64,000 nucleotides of DNA. Source: Paulinella micropora (lineage: Eukaryota > Cercozoa > Imbricatea > Euglyphida). Positions 1-12,210 of this stretch are shown here, in pieces. The first letter of the stretch is position 1. The number at the start of each line of letters is the position of its first letter. Made by a program: the position numbers and the translations under genes. The notes beneath the pieces were generated by a model, which was given only the letters and a program-made list of their open reading frames with translations, searched no databases and was not told the origin of the DNA. The stretch lies in the NCBI GenBank assembly GCA_009731375.1, contig BJOX01000032.1:351099-415098 (forward strand), given 5' to 3'.

Positions 1-2311
1 GAGTGGAAGTAGTTTATTAATTTCGTTATTTCTGTTTGTGTTTTTTCTTGTAGATTTTTAGGATTTTTAGCTGTTATTATGAGTGTGGTGTCGTCTGCAT
101 ATGTGTATACTGTCCCTTGTTGTATAATATTGATTATGTCATTTGTGTAGAGTAGGAAGAAGGTGGTGGAGAGTGTGCTGCCTTGCGGGATGCCATGTGT
201 GATGGTGCGTTTGTGAGACTTGGCATATTGTGTGTGGACTTCTTGAATGCGCGAGAAGTAGGATGCAAAGAACTGGACTGTACCTTCGTTGAAATTAAAA
301 TTTCGTCGAAGTTTGTCTAGTAGCTTTGAATGCTCTAGTGTATCGTATGCTTTCGAGAGGTCTACATAGAGAGCTAGTACTAGCTCTTCTTTGTCTTTAT
401 GTTTTTGTATTTGGTTTATTATGGTTTGGACTGTCATGGTTGTGCTTGAGTTAGGTCGAAATGCGTATTGTGTATGTGATATTATGTTGTGTTTTGTTAG
501 GTGATCCATTATTTGTTTATTTATTATTGTGTCAAATACTTTAGCTATTATAGGTAGTAATGATATCGGTCTGTAGTTGGCTGGCATGCTTGTGTCGCTG
601 GCTTTGTATAGTTCTATTACTTTTGTTGTTTTGAGTGCGTCTGGGTATTTATTTTCATTTATGGCTTTGTTGAAGAGGTTGGTGAGTATAGGTGCGAGGA
701 AGGCGTGCATGTCTTTTATAAGTGTTGGTTTTATTTTGTATATGTCCTCTGCTTTATCTCTGTTTATGTTTTTAAGTGTTTTGTTTACAATGTCTTCTGT
801 TGTGTTATGTAGTTTGAAGCTTGGATGTGTTTGTTTGTTTTCTTCCGCTTTCTCTTCTGGTTGTTGTTTATGTTCGGTTGTTGGTATGCTGTTGCTTGTT
901 TTTTTGCCTATTGTTATGTAATGATCGTTGAGTGCGTTTGCTATTTCTATGGGGTCTGTGTATGTTTTGTTGTTGTATTGTATTGTGGTTGGTGACGCTC
1001 TCGGTGGTTTGTTGTTAGGTACTAACTCTCTGAGTTTTCTATGTTGTTTTTTTGGGTTGTTTTTATTTTCTTCTAGCGTCTTCATAACTTCGTCTTTTTT
1101 TGCTTTGTGTATTATTTTGTCGACTTTGTATCTCTGTGTCCTGTATGCTTGTTTGTTTTCTGTTGTTGGGTTATCTCTCCATTTTTTATATAGTAGGTGC
1201 TTTTTTCTTATTTGCCTCTTTATTATGGGGCTGCACCAGCTTTTTCTTCTATTGCATTGCTTTGGTTTTCGTTCGAAGTGTTCTATGACTTTTGTTATTG
1301 TTGTTTGTATGTCTCTAAACTTTTGGTTTGTGTCGCTGCTTTCTGTGTTGTCCTGTGTGATGTATTCTAACTGTGTTTTGAGGTTTGCTAGGATTGTGTC
1401 TTTATTTTTGTCGTATATGTTTTTGGTGAGTGGGTGTGTTGTCTGTGTTTGGTTTTCTTGTATGTGTGTGTATTATTGCGTATATGGGGTGGTGGTCTGA
1501 TATGCATGGGCTTATGATGTTTGCTTCTATGTTGGCATTGATGTTAGTGATTATCATGTCTATGAGTGTGGGATGTTGTGTGGACCATGTCGTGCCTTGC
1601 TTTTGTTATTGTTGTGTAGAGGTTGTTGTGTACCATTAGGTTTTGAAAGTCTGTGTGTGGTTTATGTATGTTGTCTAATAGGTTGTAGTTGAGGTCACCT
1701 ACTACTGTTATTGTGCTTGTAGGCGTTTTGTGTAGTATGCTGTTTATGTTATTTTGTAGTTCATGCATGAATTGTTTGTCTATGAGTGGGCGTCTATACA
1801 TACCTATTATTGTGTGTATTGGTTTGTTTTTAAGTTTATTGTTATATATTCTTAGTGTTAGTGGAGTTTTGCATGAGTCCGATATAGTTTGTTTATCGTC
1901 TATTGTAATGTGCATGTTGCTTTTATAGTATATTGAGATGTCGATGTGATGTTTGGCTGTGTATGTAGGGATAGGGAATGCATTGTTACTGGTTGGTTGG
2001 GTTATGTAGTTATCTGTGAGTATGATGATATCTGGTTGGAATGGTAGGAGTTGTAGGTGTGTGATTAGGTCTTGATGATGTGCTTTGAGAGAGTGGATGT
2101 TGGTGTGATATATTGTGAGTGTATTGTTGTGTGTGTTGTTGTTTTTATTGTTATTCTTATTATTATTCTTATTATTATTGTTGTTTTTTATGTTTTTATT
2201 ATATGTTTTATTTTTGTTATTTTTAGAGGTGAGGGATAGGTATGGTGTGAAGGATTGTGGGAGGAGATTTGGGTGGGTGATATGCTCTGGGGGTTTTTGT
2301 TGAGGGGTCAT
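1..2311 (-). pseudogene. CR1/L2/Jockey-like non-LTR retrotransposon ORF2 (endonuclease + reverse transcriptase), frameshifted, cut by window edge
   Basis: On the minus strand from 2311 the frame encodes an Asn/Lys-rich N-terminus followed by an exonuclease-endonuclease-phosphatase (APE-type) domain. GDLNYNLL lies near 1690 and the catalytic SDHHP near 1500. The frame shifts once near 1575 and again near 1440. The reverse transcriptase that follows shows NYRPISLLP (about 550-575), motif A YVDLSKAYD (about 340-368), motif B GIPQGSTLS (about 170-196) and motif C YADD (about 87-101). Domain order EN then RT, with a separate ORF1 upstream, fits the CR1/L2/Jockey group; the exact clade was not resolved. 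The protein nicks target DNA and primes reverse transcription there. The RT motifs are intact but the frameshifts make this copy defective. The C-terminal part lies outside the window. Confidence 0.85.
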
Positions 2312-3791
2312 TTAGGTGCTCATGGAGGTGCTGTTGTGCTGCTGGTTTGGTTTGTTGAGCATATATGAGTCTTTGATTATGTTTATATCTTCTTCTGTCT
2401 TAATCACTAGCCTATGCTCCTTTGTCTGCTGCTTGAAGATGACCTCACCGTCTCTTGTCCAGACGTAGATGGTCTCGCCAGTGGCCTTAACGAGTTCCTT
2501 CTTGAGCTTGATCGCCTGTTTCAGAAGCATGAGAGTGTTTGGTGGGAGGCTTTCATTGATGTATATTTTGAATGTTTGGCCTGCAAGATGTGTGTCTGTC
2601 CAGTTTACTGTGTCGTGGGTGAGGGGCAGGAGTGGGTCGTGCTTTTTGAAGTGCGTTTTGAGGTTGTTTGAGCTAAAACGTACTATGATAGCTGGTGGTT
2701 GTTTGGGTTCCTCTCTCATAGGTTTTGTGCTCTTTGCTCTGAAGCATTTTGTGATATCTCCCTCTTGGTATGGAATGTTTTTTGCATTCATCATGGCTTT
2801 CATTATGTTTAGTGTGTTTTCTTTGGGTTGGTATGGTATGCCTGAGATGCTAAGCTCACATGTTGGGTCTCGTTGGTTTTGTTTTTGATTCTCTGTGGCT
2901 TGTTTGCGTTCTGGTGGGTAGTTGTGTGTATTGATGTTTAGGTTAGCGCTAGCATGTATATTTTTGAGTAATTGGGTTGTGTTGTTTGGCCATTGGCCAT
3001 ACATAGTAGGGGGTGATGCTTTTGCGTGGCGCTCTTGCATTTCTTTCATTTCGTTAAGCTGAAGTTTAGTTTCGTTCAGCTCTAGTCGGATTGAGTCTAT
3101 GTTGGCTGTGAGCTGGTTGAGTTCTGTTTGGTGAGTTTGCAGTGTTTCCTCGTGTTTTTGTGATGTTTGTTGAGTCTGCTCCATTGCTTGTACGTGAATT
3201 TCGCTTTGCTGGTTGACTTTGTTCGAGTTGTTTTGTTCGGTTGCCTAGTGTTTCTAGTTTTCCGATAAAATGTTTCATGTCCTCGACTTGTTGTTGTCGG
3301 GCTTGTTCGAACATGGGTTTGAGGATATTTTCGAGCAAGGTGGCACTGAAGAGCGTCGTTGGTTGGAGTGTTGTTTCGTTGTTGCTGTTGTTGTTGTTGT
3401 TGTTAGTGGTTGGTTCATGGGCTGTGTTGACGTTCGCGATCGGATCCGTTAGGTCTCCGTTGTTGTTGTTGCCTGTGTCTAGTGTATCGCTGGTTCGTGG
3501 TCTAGTTGGTGTTTTGAGCAGGTTGGCGTTATTGTCGTGGTTGGTCTTTGCTCGGGTTTGGTTTGGGTCGTTGGCGATTTGTTCTTCTCTTTCTTCGTCT
3601 TCCCAGTCGGTGGAAAGGCGGCTTGTCATTTCCTTGCCTTTTCCCTTGGATTTTTTGCCTTTCTTCTTTTTTCTTTTTTGGAGAGAGGGAGGAGCTTTGT
3701 TGGTTCCGTCGTTGATTTTTGGGGCTTGTTCTTGGGCTCGTTCGCTTCTTGTTGGTGTACTTTGTTGTTTTCGTTTCTTGACGGCCTCCAT
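2312..3791 (-). pseudogene. ORF1 of the same non-LTR element (coiled coil + nucleic-acid-binding domain), one frameshift
   Basis: Two overlapping minus-strand frames, 3791-3066 and 3184-2312, look like one ORF1 broken by a frameshift near 3220-3235. The N-terminal half is low complexity, with a Lys-rich block and poly-Asn. A heptad-like coiled coil rich in Leu, Gln and Glu follows (about 3230-2990). The C-terminal half has a SISGIP motif and a basic/aromatic stretch like the ORF1p or baculovirus FP-like domains of CR1/L1-type elements. ORF1p coats the element RNA. It ends one base before the ORF2 start at 2311, the usual order. Domain naming is from pattern only. Confidence 0.7.
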
Positions 3792-3835
3792 AACTTCTCA
3801 ATGTTATAACGGATCTCCCTAGGACTGTCTTAAGC

Positions 3836-3958
3836 TTTCTTCTTCTTTTAGATCTTCTTCTTCTTCTTCTTCTTCTTCTTTTTCTTCTTCTTCTTTTCTT
3901 CTTCTTCTTCTTCTTCTGCTTCTTCTTCTTCTTCTTCTTCTTCTTCTTCTTCTTCTTC

Positions 3959-3990
<32 letters not shown>

Positions 3991-4016
3991 CTTCTTCTTC
4001 TTCTTCTTCTTCTTTG
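3836..4016. repeat. (CTT)n microsatellite
   Basis: About 180 bp of nearly pure CTT with a few CTG, CTA and TTT interruptions. It abuts the 5' side of the CR1/L2-like element. Confidence 0.97.
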
Positions 4017-4238
4017 CCCTTGCCTTTGGTTTAATGAAGTTAACTTTTACAAGTGACCTCTGGTCATCCATACAAATCGTTAGCCCGAAGGCCATTGATT
4101 TAACTAAGACTGTGACCCTTATATTAATAATATGATTAAAGAAGTTAATTTGCCTTTAGTTTAATGAAGACGGTTGCCTTTGCCTTTAGTTTAATGAAGT
4201 TACTTTTACAAGTGACCTATGACCATCCATACAAATCA
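4017..4238. repeat. Two short copies of a CTT-associated repeat end
   Basis: The block containing GTTTAATGAAGT, ACAAGTGACC and CATCCATACAAATC occurs at about 4026-4111 and again at about 4190-4240. A third copy is at about 11585-11674. All are bounded by CTT arrays. They look like 3' ends of a further element family that shares the CTT/GAA tail habit; its coding part is not in the window. Confidence 0.6.
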
Positions 4239-4310
4239 AATTCTTCTTCTTCTTCTTCTTCTTCTTCTTCTTCTCCTTCTTCTTCTTCTTTCTTCTTCTT
4301 TCTTCTTTTT
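4239..4310. repeat. (CTT)n microsatellite at 3' end of retrotransposon copy 1
   Basis: CTT array directly abutting the 3' end (on the minus strand, a GAA tail) of the element whose coding region is 4595-7106. Confidence 0.93.
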
Positions 4311-4594
4311 TTAATGAGAACAAAATTGTACAGAGACTAAAGTCAGAGCGTAACTAAGTCGATGTTTGTAGAAAGAAGTGAGAAGGAAAAGAAATAAAGT
4401 ATGAAATAGATATGATAGAGGAACAGAATTTATGAGGAGAGAAATAGGAATGTTAAAAAGGGAAAGAAAGTAGATATGAAGACTGGACAGAAGTGAGAAA
4501 AAAAGGAAGAAATGAGGGGAGAAAAAGAGCAGGAAAGAGAGAATAAAGGAATAAGAGACCATGTACAAAAGAAGAAAGAAGAACTATCACTAAG
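4311..4594 (-). repeat. 3' UTR of restriction-like-endonuclease non-LTR element, copy 1
   Basis: Purine-rich on the plus strand, built from degenerate units with the cores GATATGA and GAGGGGAGAAA. The outer edge (AACAAAATTGTACAG near 4319) is shared by the other copies near 9040, 11530, 12465, 13140, 13535, 13685 and 17130, which defines the family 3' terminus. Confidence 0.8.
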
Positions 4595-7106
4595 CTAGTG
4601 AGAGCGTCGCGGTGCATCCCAAAGGCGCCGCTTTGCTAAGTCAAGGATTTGCGCGTTGCCTCGCGCTGTTTCAGCCGCAGACATCGCTCGAAAGTAGGGT
4701 AGGAGGCCACGTGGGTTCCGAGGGAAATCATCAAGCATGGCATCAGCGAGCGTGTCTCGCGCAGCTGGTAGCCCTCGAACCACGCTAGCGTAATACGCTT
4801 GCACTCTGCGAAGGTAACCCAAGGCTTCACGACCAAGAGCGCCAGTGGGTTCAAGAACCCATGGAACTAGTGTTGTGTTGGAAGCCATAGCCAATTGATC
4901 GTACTGGCGATGCTTGATGAGTTCACGCTGAGATGCAGCAGCAAGCGGAGTGGTAGCTGCTAGCCTCAGGGAAGTTTGAGCAGTTGGTGAAGCGAAACTA
5001 ACATCAATGAGTGCATCAGGAGGACTCATATTAGCAGGACGCCACCAAACGCGTAGATCAGGATGCTCTCTTGTCGCATCTTGAAAGTGTAGATGGTCAG
5101 GCTCGATCTCGACGACTGCTCCACAGCGTCGAAGAAAAGTGGCCAACATCTTCACATAACTATCATGTCTCCTTATGATAGCCCCTCCAACTACGGAACA
5201 AGTTCTTGTGAGAAAGTGGTAGGTAGCAGTATCGGGAGTAAGTAGCTGTTGACAACCAGGGCAGTTGACGCCAGTAGTAGGAATGCCAGACAAAGGGATT
5301 TGGGGCAGTCTGGCTAAGAGTGCAGCTTCGATCTCAGCGTCTCTGAGCGAAAGTTCAGGATTGACTGGGATTGTTGAGAATGGTAGTGCACGAGCTCCTT
5401 CTTGGGCAGCCGATAGCATTAGTGCAGGGAAAGCAGGACCATGTTGATCTCTTCCTTGCAGAAGCAGCCGATTGCGTAGTGTGGAGTAGATGGAGTGAGT
5501 AAATCTACTCTGGATGTGAGCAGGCGGGATGATGCCAGGCGTGAGCAGTGGCCTGATGTCAGCAATTGGAACACCATTCCGTTCTAAAGAGTTGTAGGAG
5601 TCAGTGAGAAAGTCTCCATTAGTAGTAAGCAAACGTCTAGGATCCTGTTGCTCCGGGATAGCACGAGAAGAGATAGCTAGCATGAGTGAGGAACTGTAGG
5701 CAGCATGTGCTAGAAGGGATGTCTGTTGCGGGCAACAGGCTCCATATCTTCCTGGCAAGCGGATAAGTGATTGTGCCAAGGGAGGTAGGGGAGTACTGAT
5801 ACCCAGTCGGGACACAAAGCATCGATAAGTCAGGTTATCGAAGTGATGTAGACCCCGCATAGACAGATGAGGAGGCAGGACGCGCATAGTGTAACTCATT
5901 CTTCTTTGAACACACGTGTTGAGTATGGCAAGAGCTGAAGCAGTTGATAAACCGGGATGAAGAAGTGCACGCATTGTAGGAGCATGAGATTCAGCTCTTG
6001 CAAGAGCCCATGAAGCGACACCAAGTGCCATTTCTGCATGAGTAGAGCACGTGGTATTGATAGCAGATCCAGGTTGAAGTGAGGCGATTTGTTCCGTTGC
6101 AGTGTCAGAGGAGTGTGGATAGTATACCACACCTCCAAGCGTGGGCATGAAGCCACGGAAGACATGATCAGCATCAAGTTGAAGAAGTAACGGAGCTAAA
6201 GGAGTAAGGTGACTCGATACAAAAGTAGCGCCGGGTGGTAGAAGGAGGCGTAGTTTTGGAATTGAGATCTGTAAGCCTCCGTTGTCTTGTGCAAGCAGAT
6301 ACCGCAGTTTGCCATACGATTCAGCCACGTCGGAAGGAGAGCCGATGATGTTGAAGTCATCAATGAGAGCAACTCCAACAGCGCTGCCAGAGAGAGAGTT
6401 CTCAAAGATAGGCTGAACGCTGAGTGCAAAAAGTAGGCTTGCAAGGACACAGCCCTGTTTGACTCCGCATTGAGATAGGAATGAGTCTAGAACAGAGCCA
6501 TTGTGTCTAACAAGAAGAAGAGAGGGTTGTGAGTAAGCTTGAAAGATGATCCGCCAGATTGGTCGTAGCTGGGGAGTTTCGAGGACTCGTTTCAGGATAG
6601 CACTTCGATGTCGTAGATTGAAAGCATTGACGAAGTCTACACTAAGCATAACATGATCAGGATGACTCCGCAGATGAGCATTGGAGCTATGAATGGCAGC
6701 CTCTGGTCCGCCTGGGAAGCCTACCCCAAATTGAATGCTGGGAAAGATGGTGTGGAACTCAGATTGAACATGCGCGACCGCAATGGTTGCTGCCAGCTTG
6801 ATAAGGGGTGAGCCTGTATTGATTGGGCGGGGAGGATCAGTTGGTCTTGCGTTATGGGATTTCTTGGAAGCAAGGACAGGTGCCGCGTAGAGAAACAGGC
6901 GTTCTATGGGCGTTAGGTCTCCATTCGCAATAGCACAAACGAGAGAATGTATGCCTCTAAGACATTCTGGATCCTTAGATAATGCAAAGAGAATCTCTGA
7001 AGTGTAACCATAAAGTCCAGGTGAAGCTCCTGTGCACTGTCGAAGCAGTGCCGGCGGGATAGCTTCTTTCTCTATGATGAGTCTCGGAGCATCATATGGA
7101 AGGGCT
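4595..7106 (-). CDS. Non-LTR retrotransposon polyprotein: reverse transcriptase + restriction-like endonuclease, copy 1 (5'-truncated)
   Basis: The minus-strand frame is open from the CTT array at about 7106 to the stop at 4595, roughly 835 codons; an internal Met at 6649 is not the real start. RT motif A is VDFVNAFNLRHRS (about 6640-6605). Motif B is GVKQGCVLASLLF (about 6470-6430). Motif C is LIDDFN, with Leu-Ile before the two catalytic Asp (about 6365-6345). The C-terminal third has a CPGC-x(n)-H-x(n)-C knuckle (about 5265-5190) and an endonuclease-like core, HPDLRVWW then DVSFAS, followed by KHRQYDQL (about 5065-4885). This is the R2/CRE/Hero-type layout with a restriction-like endonuclease; the precise clade is not resolved. 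The 5' end is lost and no upstream ORF is visible. It is the longest open copy of its family here. Confidence 0.85.
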
Positions 7107-7243
7107 GGTCTTCTTCTTTGTTCTTCTTCTTCTTCTTCTTGGCTTGGATTGGATTTGTTTTAGATTGAACTACTGTATCAAGTGACCAAACTTGCCGAGT
7201 TGACAAAGTAGATCGCTTTTTGGTCGATACTTCTTCTTATTCT

Positions 7244-7245
<2 letters not shown>
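7107..7245. repeat. (CTT)n and (ATA)n tracts bounding copy 1 and a SINE
   Basis: CTT units at about 7110-7141 flank the truncated 5' end of copy 1, so both ends of that copy lie in CTT. A spacer of about 90 bp and then an ATA array (to about 7275) lead into a SINE tail. Confidence 0.85.
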
Positions 7246-7274
<29 letters not shown>

Positions 7275-7506
7275 GTGCTTCTCTGTCAATGGCTGATGCA
7301 TTTCTGCACATGCGCCTCCATCGTCTCACCCGTGAGGGGAGTACGAAGAATTGACGATAAGCTCTAATGACACCCCTGCACGGGCAGTTCCAACACTTCC
7401 AGACGGACCGGTATGTTCAATGAAAATACTGGTGGCACCGACGGGAATCGAACTGGCGACAGGGCCCAGATGGTAGAACTTGACCACTGGGCTATCACGG
7501 TGTCCA
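7246..7506 (-). mobile_element. tRNA-derived SINE, copy 1
   Basis: Read on the minus strand from 7506, it has a pol III A box (TAGCCCAGTGG), then a B box (GTTCGATTCC) in a tRNA-like head of about 70 bp. A unique body follows (CTCACGGGTGAGACGATGGA and GCATGTGCAGAAATGCATCA) and it ends in an (ATT)n tail. It has no coding capacity and depends on a LINE for movement. Confidence 0.88.
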
Positions 7507-7669
7507 NNNNNNNNNNNNNNNNNNNNNNNNNNNNNNNNNNNNNNNNNNNNNNNNNNNNNNNNNNNNNNNNNNNNNNNNNNNNNNNNNNNNNNNNNNNNNN
7601 NNNNNNNNNNNNNNNNNNNNNNNNNNNNNNNNNNNNNNNNNNNNNNNNNNNNNNNNNNNNNNNNNNNNN
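7507..7669. other. Assembly gap inside SINE cluster
   Basis: 163 N. Frames translating through it are meaningless. The same SINE sequence lies on both sides, so a tandem repeat probably defeated assembly. Confidence 0.99.
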
Positions 7670-7926
7670 CGGTATGTTCAATGAAAATACTGGTGGCACC
7701 GACGGGAATCGAACTGGCGACAGGGCCCAGATGGTAGAACTTGACCACTGGGCTATCACGGTGTCCATAATAATGGTAATAATAATAATAATAATGATGA
7801 TAATGATAATAATAATAATGATAATGATAATAATAATAATAGTGCTTCTCTGTCAATGGCTGATGCAAATCTGCACATGCGCCTCCATCGTCTCACCCGT
7901 GAGGGGAGTACGAAGAATTGACGATA
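7670..7926 (-). mobile_element. tRNA-derived SINE, partial copies 2 and 3
   Basis: 7670-7766 repeats the head of copy 1 almost exactly, including both pol III boxes. An ATA/ATG array (about 7767-7840) and then the 3' body of a further copy (7841-7926) follow, cut by a gap. All are on the minus strand, so at least two SINEs sit head to tail. Confidence 0.82.
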
Positions 7927-8906
7927 NNNNNNNNNNNNNNNNNNNNNNNNNNNNNNNNNNNNNNNNNNNNNNNNNNNNNNNNNNNNNNNNNNNNNNNNNN
8001 NNNNNNNNNNNNNNNNNNNNNNNNNNNNNNNNNNNNNNNNNNNNNNNNNNNNNNNNNNNNNNNNNNNNNNNNNNNNNNNNNNNNNNNNNNNNNNNNNNNN
8101 NNNNNNNNNNNNNNNNNNNNNNNNNNNNNNNNNNNNNNNNNNNNNNNNNNNNNNNNNNNNNNNNNNNNNNNNNNNNNNNNNNNNNNNNNNNNNNNNNNNN
8201 NNNNNNNNNNNNNNNNNNNNNNNNNNNNNNNNNNNNNNNNNNNNNNNNNNNNNNNNNNNNNNNNNNNNNNNNNNNNNNNNNNNNNNNNNNNNNNNNNNNN
8301 NNNNNNNNNNNNNNNNNNNNNNNNNNNNNNNNNNNNNNNNNNNNNNNNNNNNNNNNNNNNNNNNNNNNNNNNNNNNNNNNNNNNNNNNNNNNNNNNNNNN
8401 NNNNNNNNNNNNNNNNNNNNNNNNNNNNNNNNNNNNNNNNNNNNNNNNNNNNNNNNNNNNNNNNNNNNNNNNNNNNNNNNNNNNNNNNNNNNNNNNNNNN
8501 NNNNNNNNNNNNNNNNNNNNNNNNNNNNNNNNNNNNNNNNNNNNNNNNNNNNNNNNNNNNNNNNNNNNNNNNNNNNNNNNNNNNNNNNNNNNNNNNNNNN
8601 NNNNNNNNNNNNNNNNNNNNNNNNNNNNNNNNNNNNNNNNNNNNNNNNNNNNNNNNNNNNNNNNNNNNNNNNNNNNNNNNNNNNNNNNNNNNNNNNNNNN
8701 NNNNNNNNNNNNNNNNNNNNNNNNNNNNNNNNNNNNNNNNNNNNNNNNNNNNNNNNNNNNNNNNNNNNNNNNNNNNNNNNNNNNNNNNNNNNNNNNNNNN
8801 NNNNNNNNNNNNNNNNNNNNNNNNNNNNNNNNNNNNNNNNNNNNNNNNNNNNNNNNNNNNNNNNNNNNNNNNNNNNNNNNNNNNNNNNNNNNNNNNNNNN
8901 NNNNNN
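7927..8906. other. Assembly gap (980 N)
   Basis: Unknown sequence. About 95 bp of unassigned sequence and an ATA array follow it at 8907-9040. Confidence 0.99.
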
Positions 8907-9004
8907 TTCCATAAGGAAAGTCTCCACACCAATCGGTGGAATAAAGGAAGTGACGGCATAGAACATTACTCTAGGAGCTTTATACCAATCAGCCCATGGA
9001 ACAA

Positions 9005-9565
9005 TAATAATAATAATAATAACAATAATAATAATAATAAAATTGAACAGAGAGAGAGGTCAGAGCTAACTCATGAGAAGTTAACTTAACATACTAGAAA
9101 AAAGTATAAATAGTACAGAAATATGATCGATGAAACAGAAGTGGAAAAACGAAAGAAAATATGAGGGAAGAAAAGAAGGAAATAATGGTAGATAAGGTAG
9201 ATATGATATGGAGACAGAAATAGAGAAAAGAAAAAGATATGAGGGGAAAGGAGAAAATGTAAATTAAATATGTATGATACGGAGACATAAATTGAGAAAG
9301 GAACAAGAAGATATGTGGGGAGAGGAGAAAAAGTAAGCTGAATATGATGAGGAAACAGCAATTGAGAAAAGGAAGAAAATATGAAGAGAGGGAGAATGAC
9401 TAGAAAAAAGAACAGAAAAAGAAATAGGAGCTAGATATGATAAGGGGACAGAAGTGAGGGGGAAAAAAGGAAGATATGAGGGGAGAAAAAGAGCAGGAAA
9501 AATGCAAAGATATATATAGGAACAAGAGACTATGGACAAAAGAAGAAAGAAGAACTAACACTAAG
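9005..9565 (-). repeat. 3' UTR of the restriction-like-endonuclease retrotransposon, copy 2, ending in (AAT)n
   Basis: Same purine-rich degenerate units as copy 1, but the 3' terminus (AAAATTGAACAGAG near 9040) joins an AAT/ATT array instead of CTT. Insertion is therefore not limited to one trinucleotide. Confidence 0.78.
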
Positions 9566-11473
9566 CTAGTGAGAGCGTCGCGGTGCATCCCAAAGGCGCC
9601 GCTTCGCTGAGTCAAGGATGCGCGCATTGCCTCGCGCAGTTTCAGCCGCAGACATCGCTCGAAAGTAGGGTAGGAGGCCACGTGGGTTCCGAGGGAAATC
9701 ATCAAGCATGGCATCAGCAAGCGTATCTTGCGCAGCGGGTAGCCCTCTTACAACGCTGGCATAATAGGCTTGTACTCTGCGAGGGTAGTTCAAGCTTCAC
9801 GACCAAGAGCGCCTGTGGATTCAAGAACCTATGCAACCAGGGTTGTGTTGGATGTCGTAGCCAGTTGATTATATTGGCGGTGCTTGATAACCTCACGTTG
9901 AGATGCAGCAGCAAGTGGAGTGTTAGCTGCTAGCCGTAGCGAAGCTCGAGCGAGTGAAGAAGCAAAACTAACATCAATAATCGCATCAGGAGGGCTCATT
10001 CTGGAAGGGCGCCACCATACACGAAGGTCAGGATGCTCTCCCGTTGCATCTTGAAAGTGAAGATGGTCAGGCTCGATTTCGACGACTGCTCCACAGCGTC
10101 GAAGAAATGTGGTTAACATCTTGACATAGCTGTCATGTCTCCTTATGACAGCTCCTCCAACCACTCGATAAGTACGTGTGAGAAAGTGATATGTTGCAGT
10201 GTCAGGGGTAAGTAGCTGTTGACAGCTAGGACAGTGAACGCCAGCAGCCGGAATGTCAGACAGCGGGAGCTGGGGCAATCTAGCCAGAAGTGCAGCTTCA
10301 ATCTCAGCATCTCTTAGCGAGAGTTCAGGGTTGACTGGGATTGTCGAAAACGGCAGTGTACAAGCTCCGACTTGCGCTGCAGATAACATGAGCGCAGGGA
10401 AAGCTAGACCATGTTGATCTTCCTTGTTCTAAGAGCCGATCGCGAAGTGTAGAGTAGATAGTTCGAGTGAGTCTACTCTGAAGATGAGCAGGCGGAAGGA
10501 CACCGGTCAAAAGTAGAGGTCTGATGACATCTCCCGGGACACCACTCTGTTCCAGACTGTCACCGCAGCTAACGAGCACATCGGTATCAGTACTTAGCAA
10601 GCGTCTTGGATCTTGTTGGTCAGGAATAGCCCGAGAGAAATAGCCAGCATAAGAGAAGACGTGTAGGCAGCATGAGCTGAAAGCGATGTCTGTTGAGGGC
10701 AACAGGCACCATATCTTCCTGGCAAGCGAATTAGTGATTGTGCCAAGGGAGGTAAGGGTGTACTGCCAAGGCGGGAAACAAAACATTGATAGGTAAGGTT
10801 ATCAAAGTGATAAAGTCCACGCAAAGACAGATGTGGTGGTAAAACGCGCATGATGTAGCATATTCTCTTTTGGACACATGAGTTTAGAATCCCGGGGGCG
10901 GACGCGGTGGATAAACCAGTGTGTAGGAGAGCACGCATTGTGGGAGCATGAGACTCAGCCTTAGCAAGAGCCCACGCAGCAACTCCTAGGGCCATCTCTC
11001 GACGTGTTGAACATGTAGCAGCGATAACAGAGCCAGGTTGAAGGGCAGCAATCTCATCCGCTGCAGTGTCAGAAGAGTGTGGATAATATACAACACCTCC
11101 AAGGGTAGGCATGAAGCCACGATAAACATGATCCGTATCCAATTGGAGACGTAATGGCGCCAGGGGAGCAAAGTAGACGGAACCAATCGAGGTGTCAGAT
11201 GGTTGTAGAAGTCGTAACTTTGGCACTGAGATCTGTAGTCCCCAATTGTCTTGTTCAAGGAGATAACGTAGTCGGCCATACGATTCAGCCACATCTGCAG
11301 GTGAGCCAATCATGTTGAAGTCATCAACGAGTGCAACTCCCACTGCATCGCCAGAGAGAGAGCCCTCAAAGATGGGTTGAACACGGAGCGCGAACAGTAG
11401 ACTTGCAAGAACACAGCCTTGTTTGACTTCACAGAGCGATAGAAAGGAGTAAGAACGGAACCATTCTGTCGGA
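9566..11473 (-). pseudogene. RT + restriction-like endonuclease retrotransposon, copy 2 (frameshifted, 5'-truncated)
   Basis: Homologous throughout to 4595-6600. The C-terminal endonuclease domain appears in frames 10389-9829 and 9793-9566, the middle domain in 11343-10325, and the RT active-site region begins at about 11340 (VALVDDFNMIG near 11338-11306; motif C is LVDD here). At least three frame changes (near 9800, 10400 and 10600) destroy the ORF. The 5' end stops at about 11473 against a CTT array. The CPSC...H knuckle and HPDLRVWW are still readable. Confidence 0.85.
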
Positions 11474-11876
11474 TCTTCTTCTTCTCCTTCTTCTTCTTCT
11501 TCTTCTTCTTCTTCTTCTTCTTTGATAAAAGCAACATTGTACAGGGAGAAGAGTCACCTTCTTCTTCTTCTTCTTCTTCTTCTTTGCCTTTGGTTTAATG
11601 AAGTTACTTTTACAAGTGACCTCTGGTCATCCATACAAATCGTTAGCCCGATGGCCATTGATTTAACTAAGACGGTTCTTCTTCTTCTTCTTCTTCTTCT
11701 TCTTCTTCTTCTTCTTCTTCTTCGTCTCCTCCTCCTTCTCCTCCTTCTCCTCCTCCTTCTTCTTCTCCTTCTCCTTTTCCTTCTCCTTCTCCTTCTCCTG
11801 CTCCTTCTCCTCCCCTCCTTCTCTCCTCCTCCTCCTTCTTCCTCTTCTTCTTCTTCTTCTCCTCCTCCTCCTCCTC

Positions 11877-11907
<31 letters not shown>

Positions 11908-12175
11908 TCCTCCTTCTCCTCCTCCTTCTCCTCCTCCTTCTCCTCCTCCTTCTCTTCTCCTTCATCCTTCCTCCTTCCTTCTTCCTCCTTCCTCCTTCCT
12001 CCTTCTCCTCCTTCTCCTTCTCCTCCTTCTCCTTCTCCTCCTTCTCCTTCTTCTCCTTCTCCTTCTCCTCCTTCTCCTTCTCCTCCTCCTTCTCCTCCCC
12101 TCCTTCTCTCCTCCTCCTCCTTCTTCCTCTTCTTCTTCTTCTTCTTCTCCTCCTCCTCCTCCTCCTCCTTCTTCT

Positions 12176-12210
<35 letters not shown>

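Noticed and set aside
577-1639. Plus-strand hydrophobic Cys/Phe/Val-rich frames
   Set aside because: Shadows of the minus-strand endonuclease/RT frame.
7413-9089. Long frames across 7.4-9.1 kb
   Set aside because: They run through N gaps; only SINE and microsatellite sequence is real.
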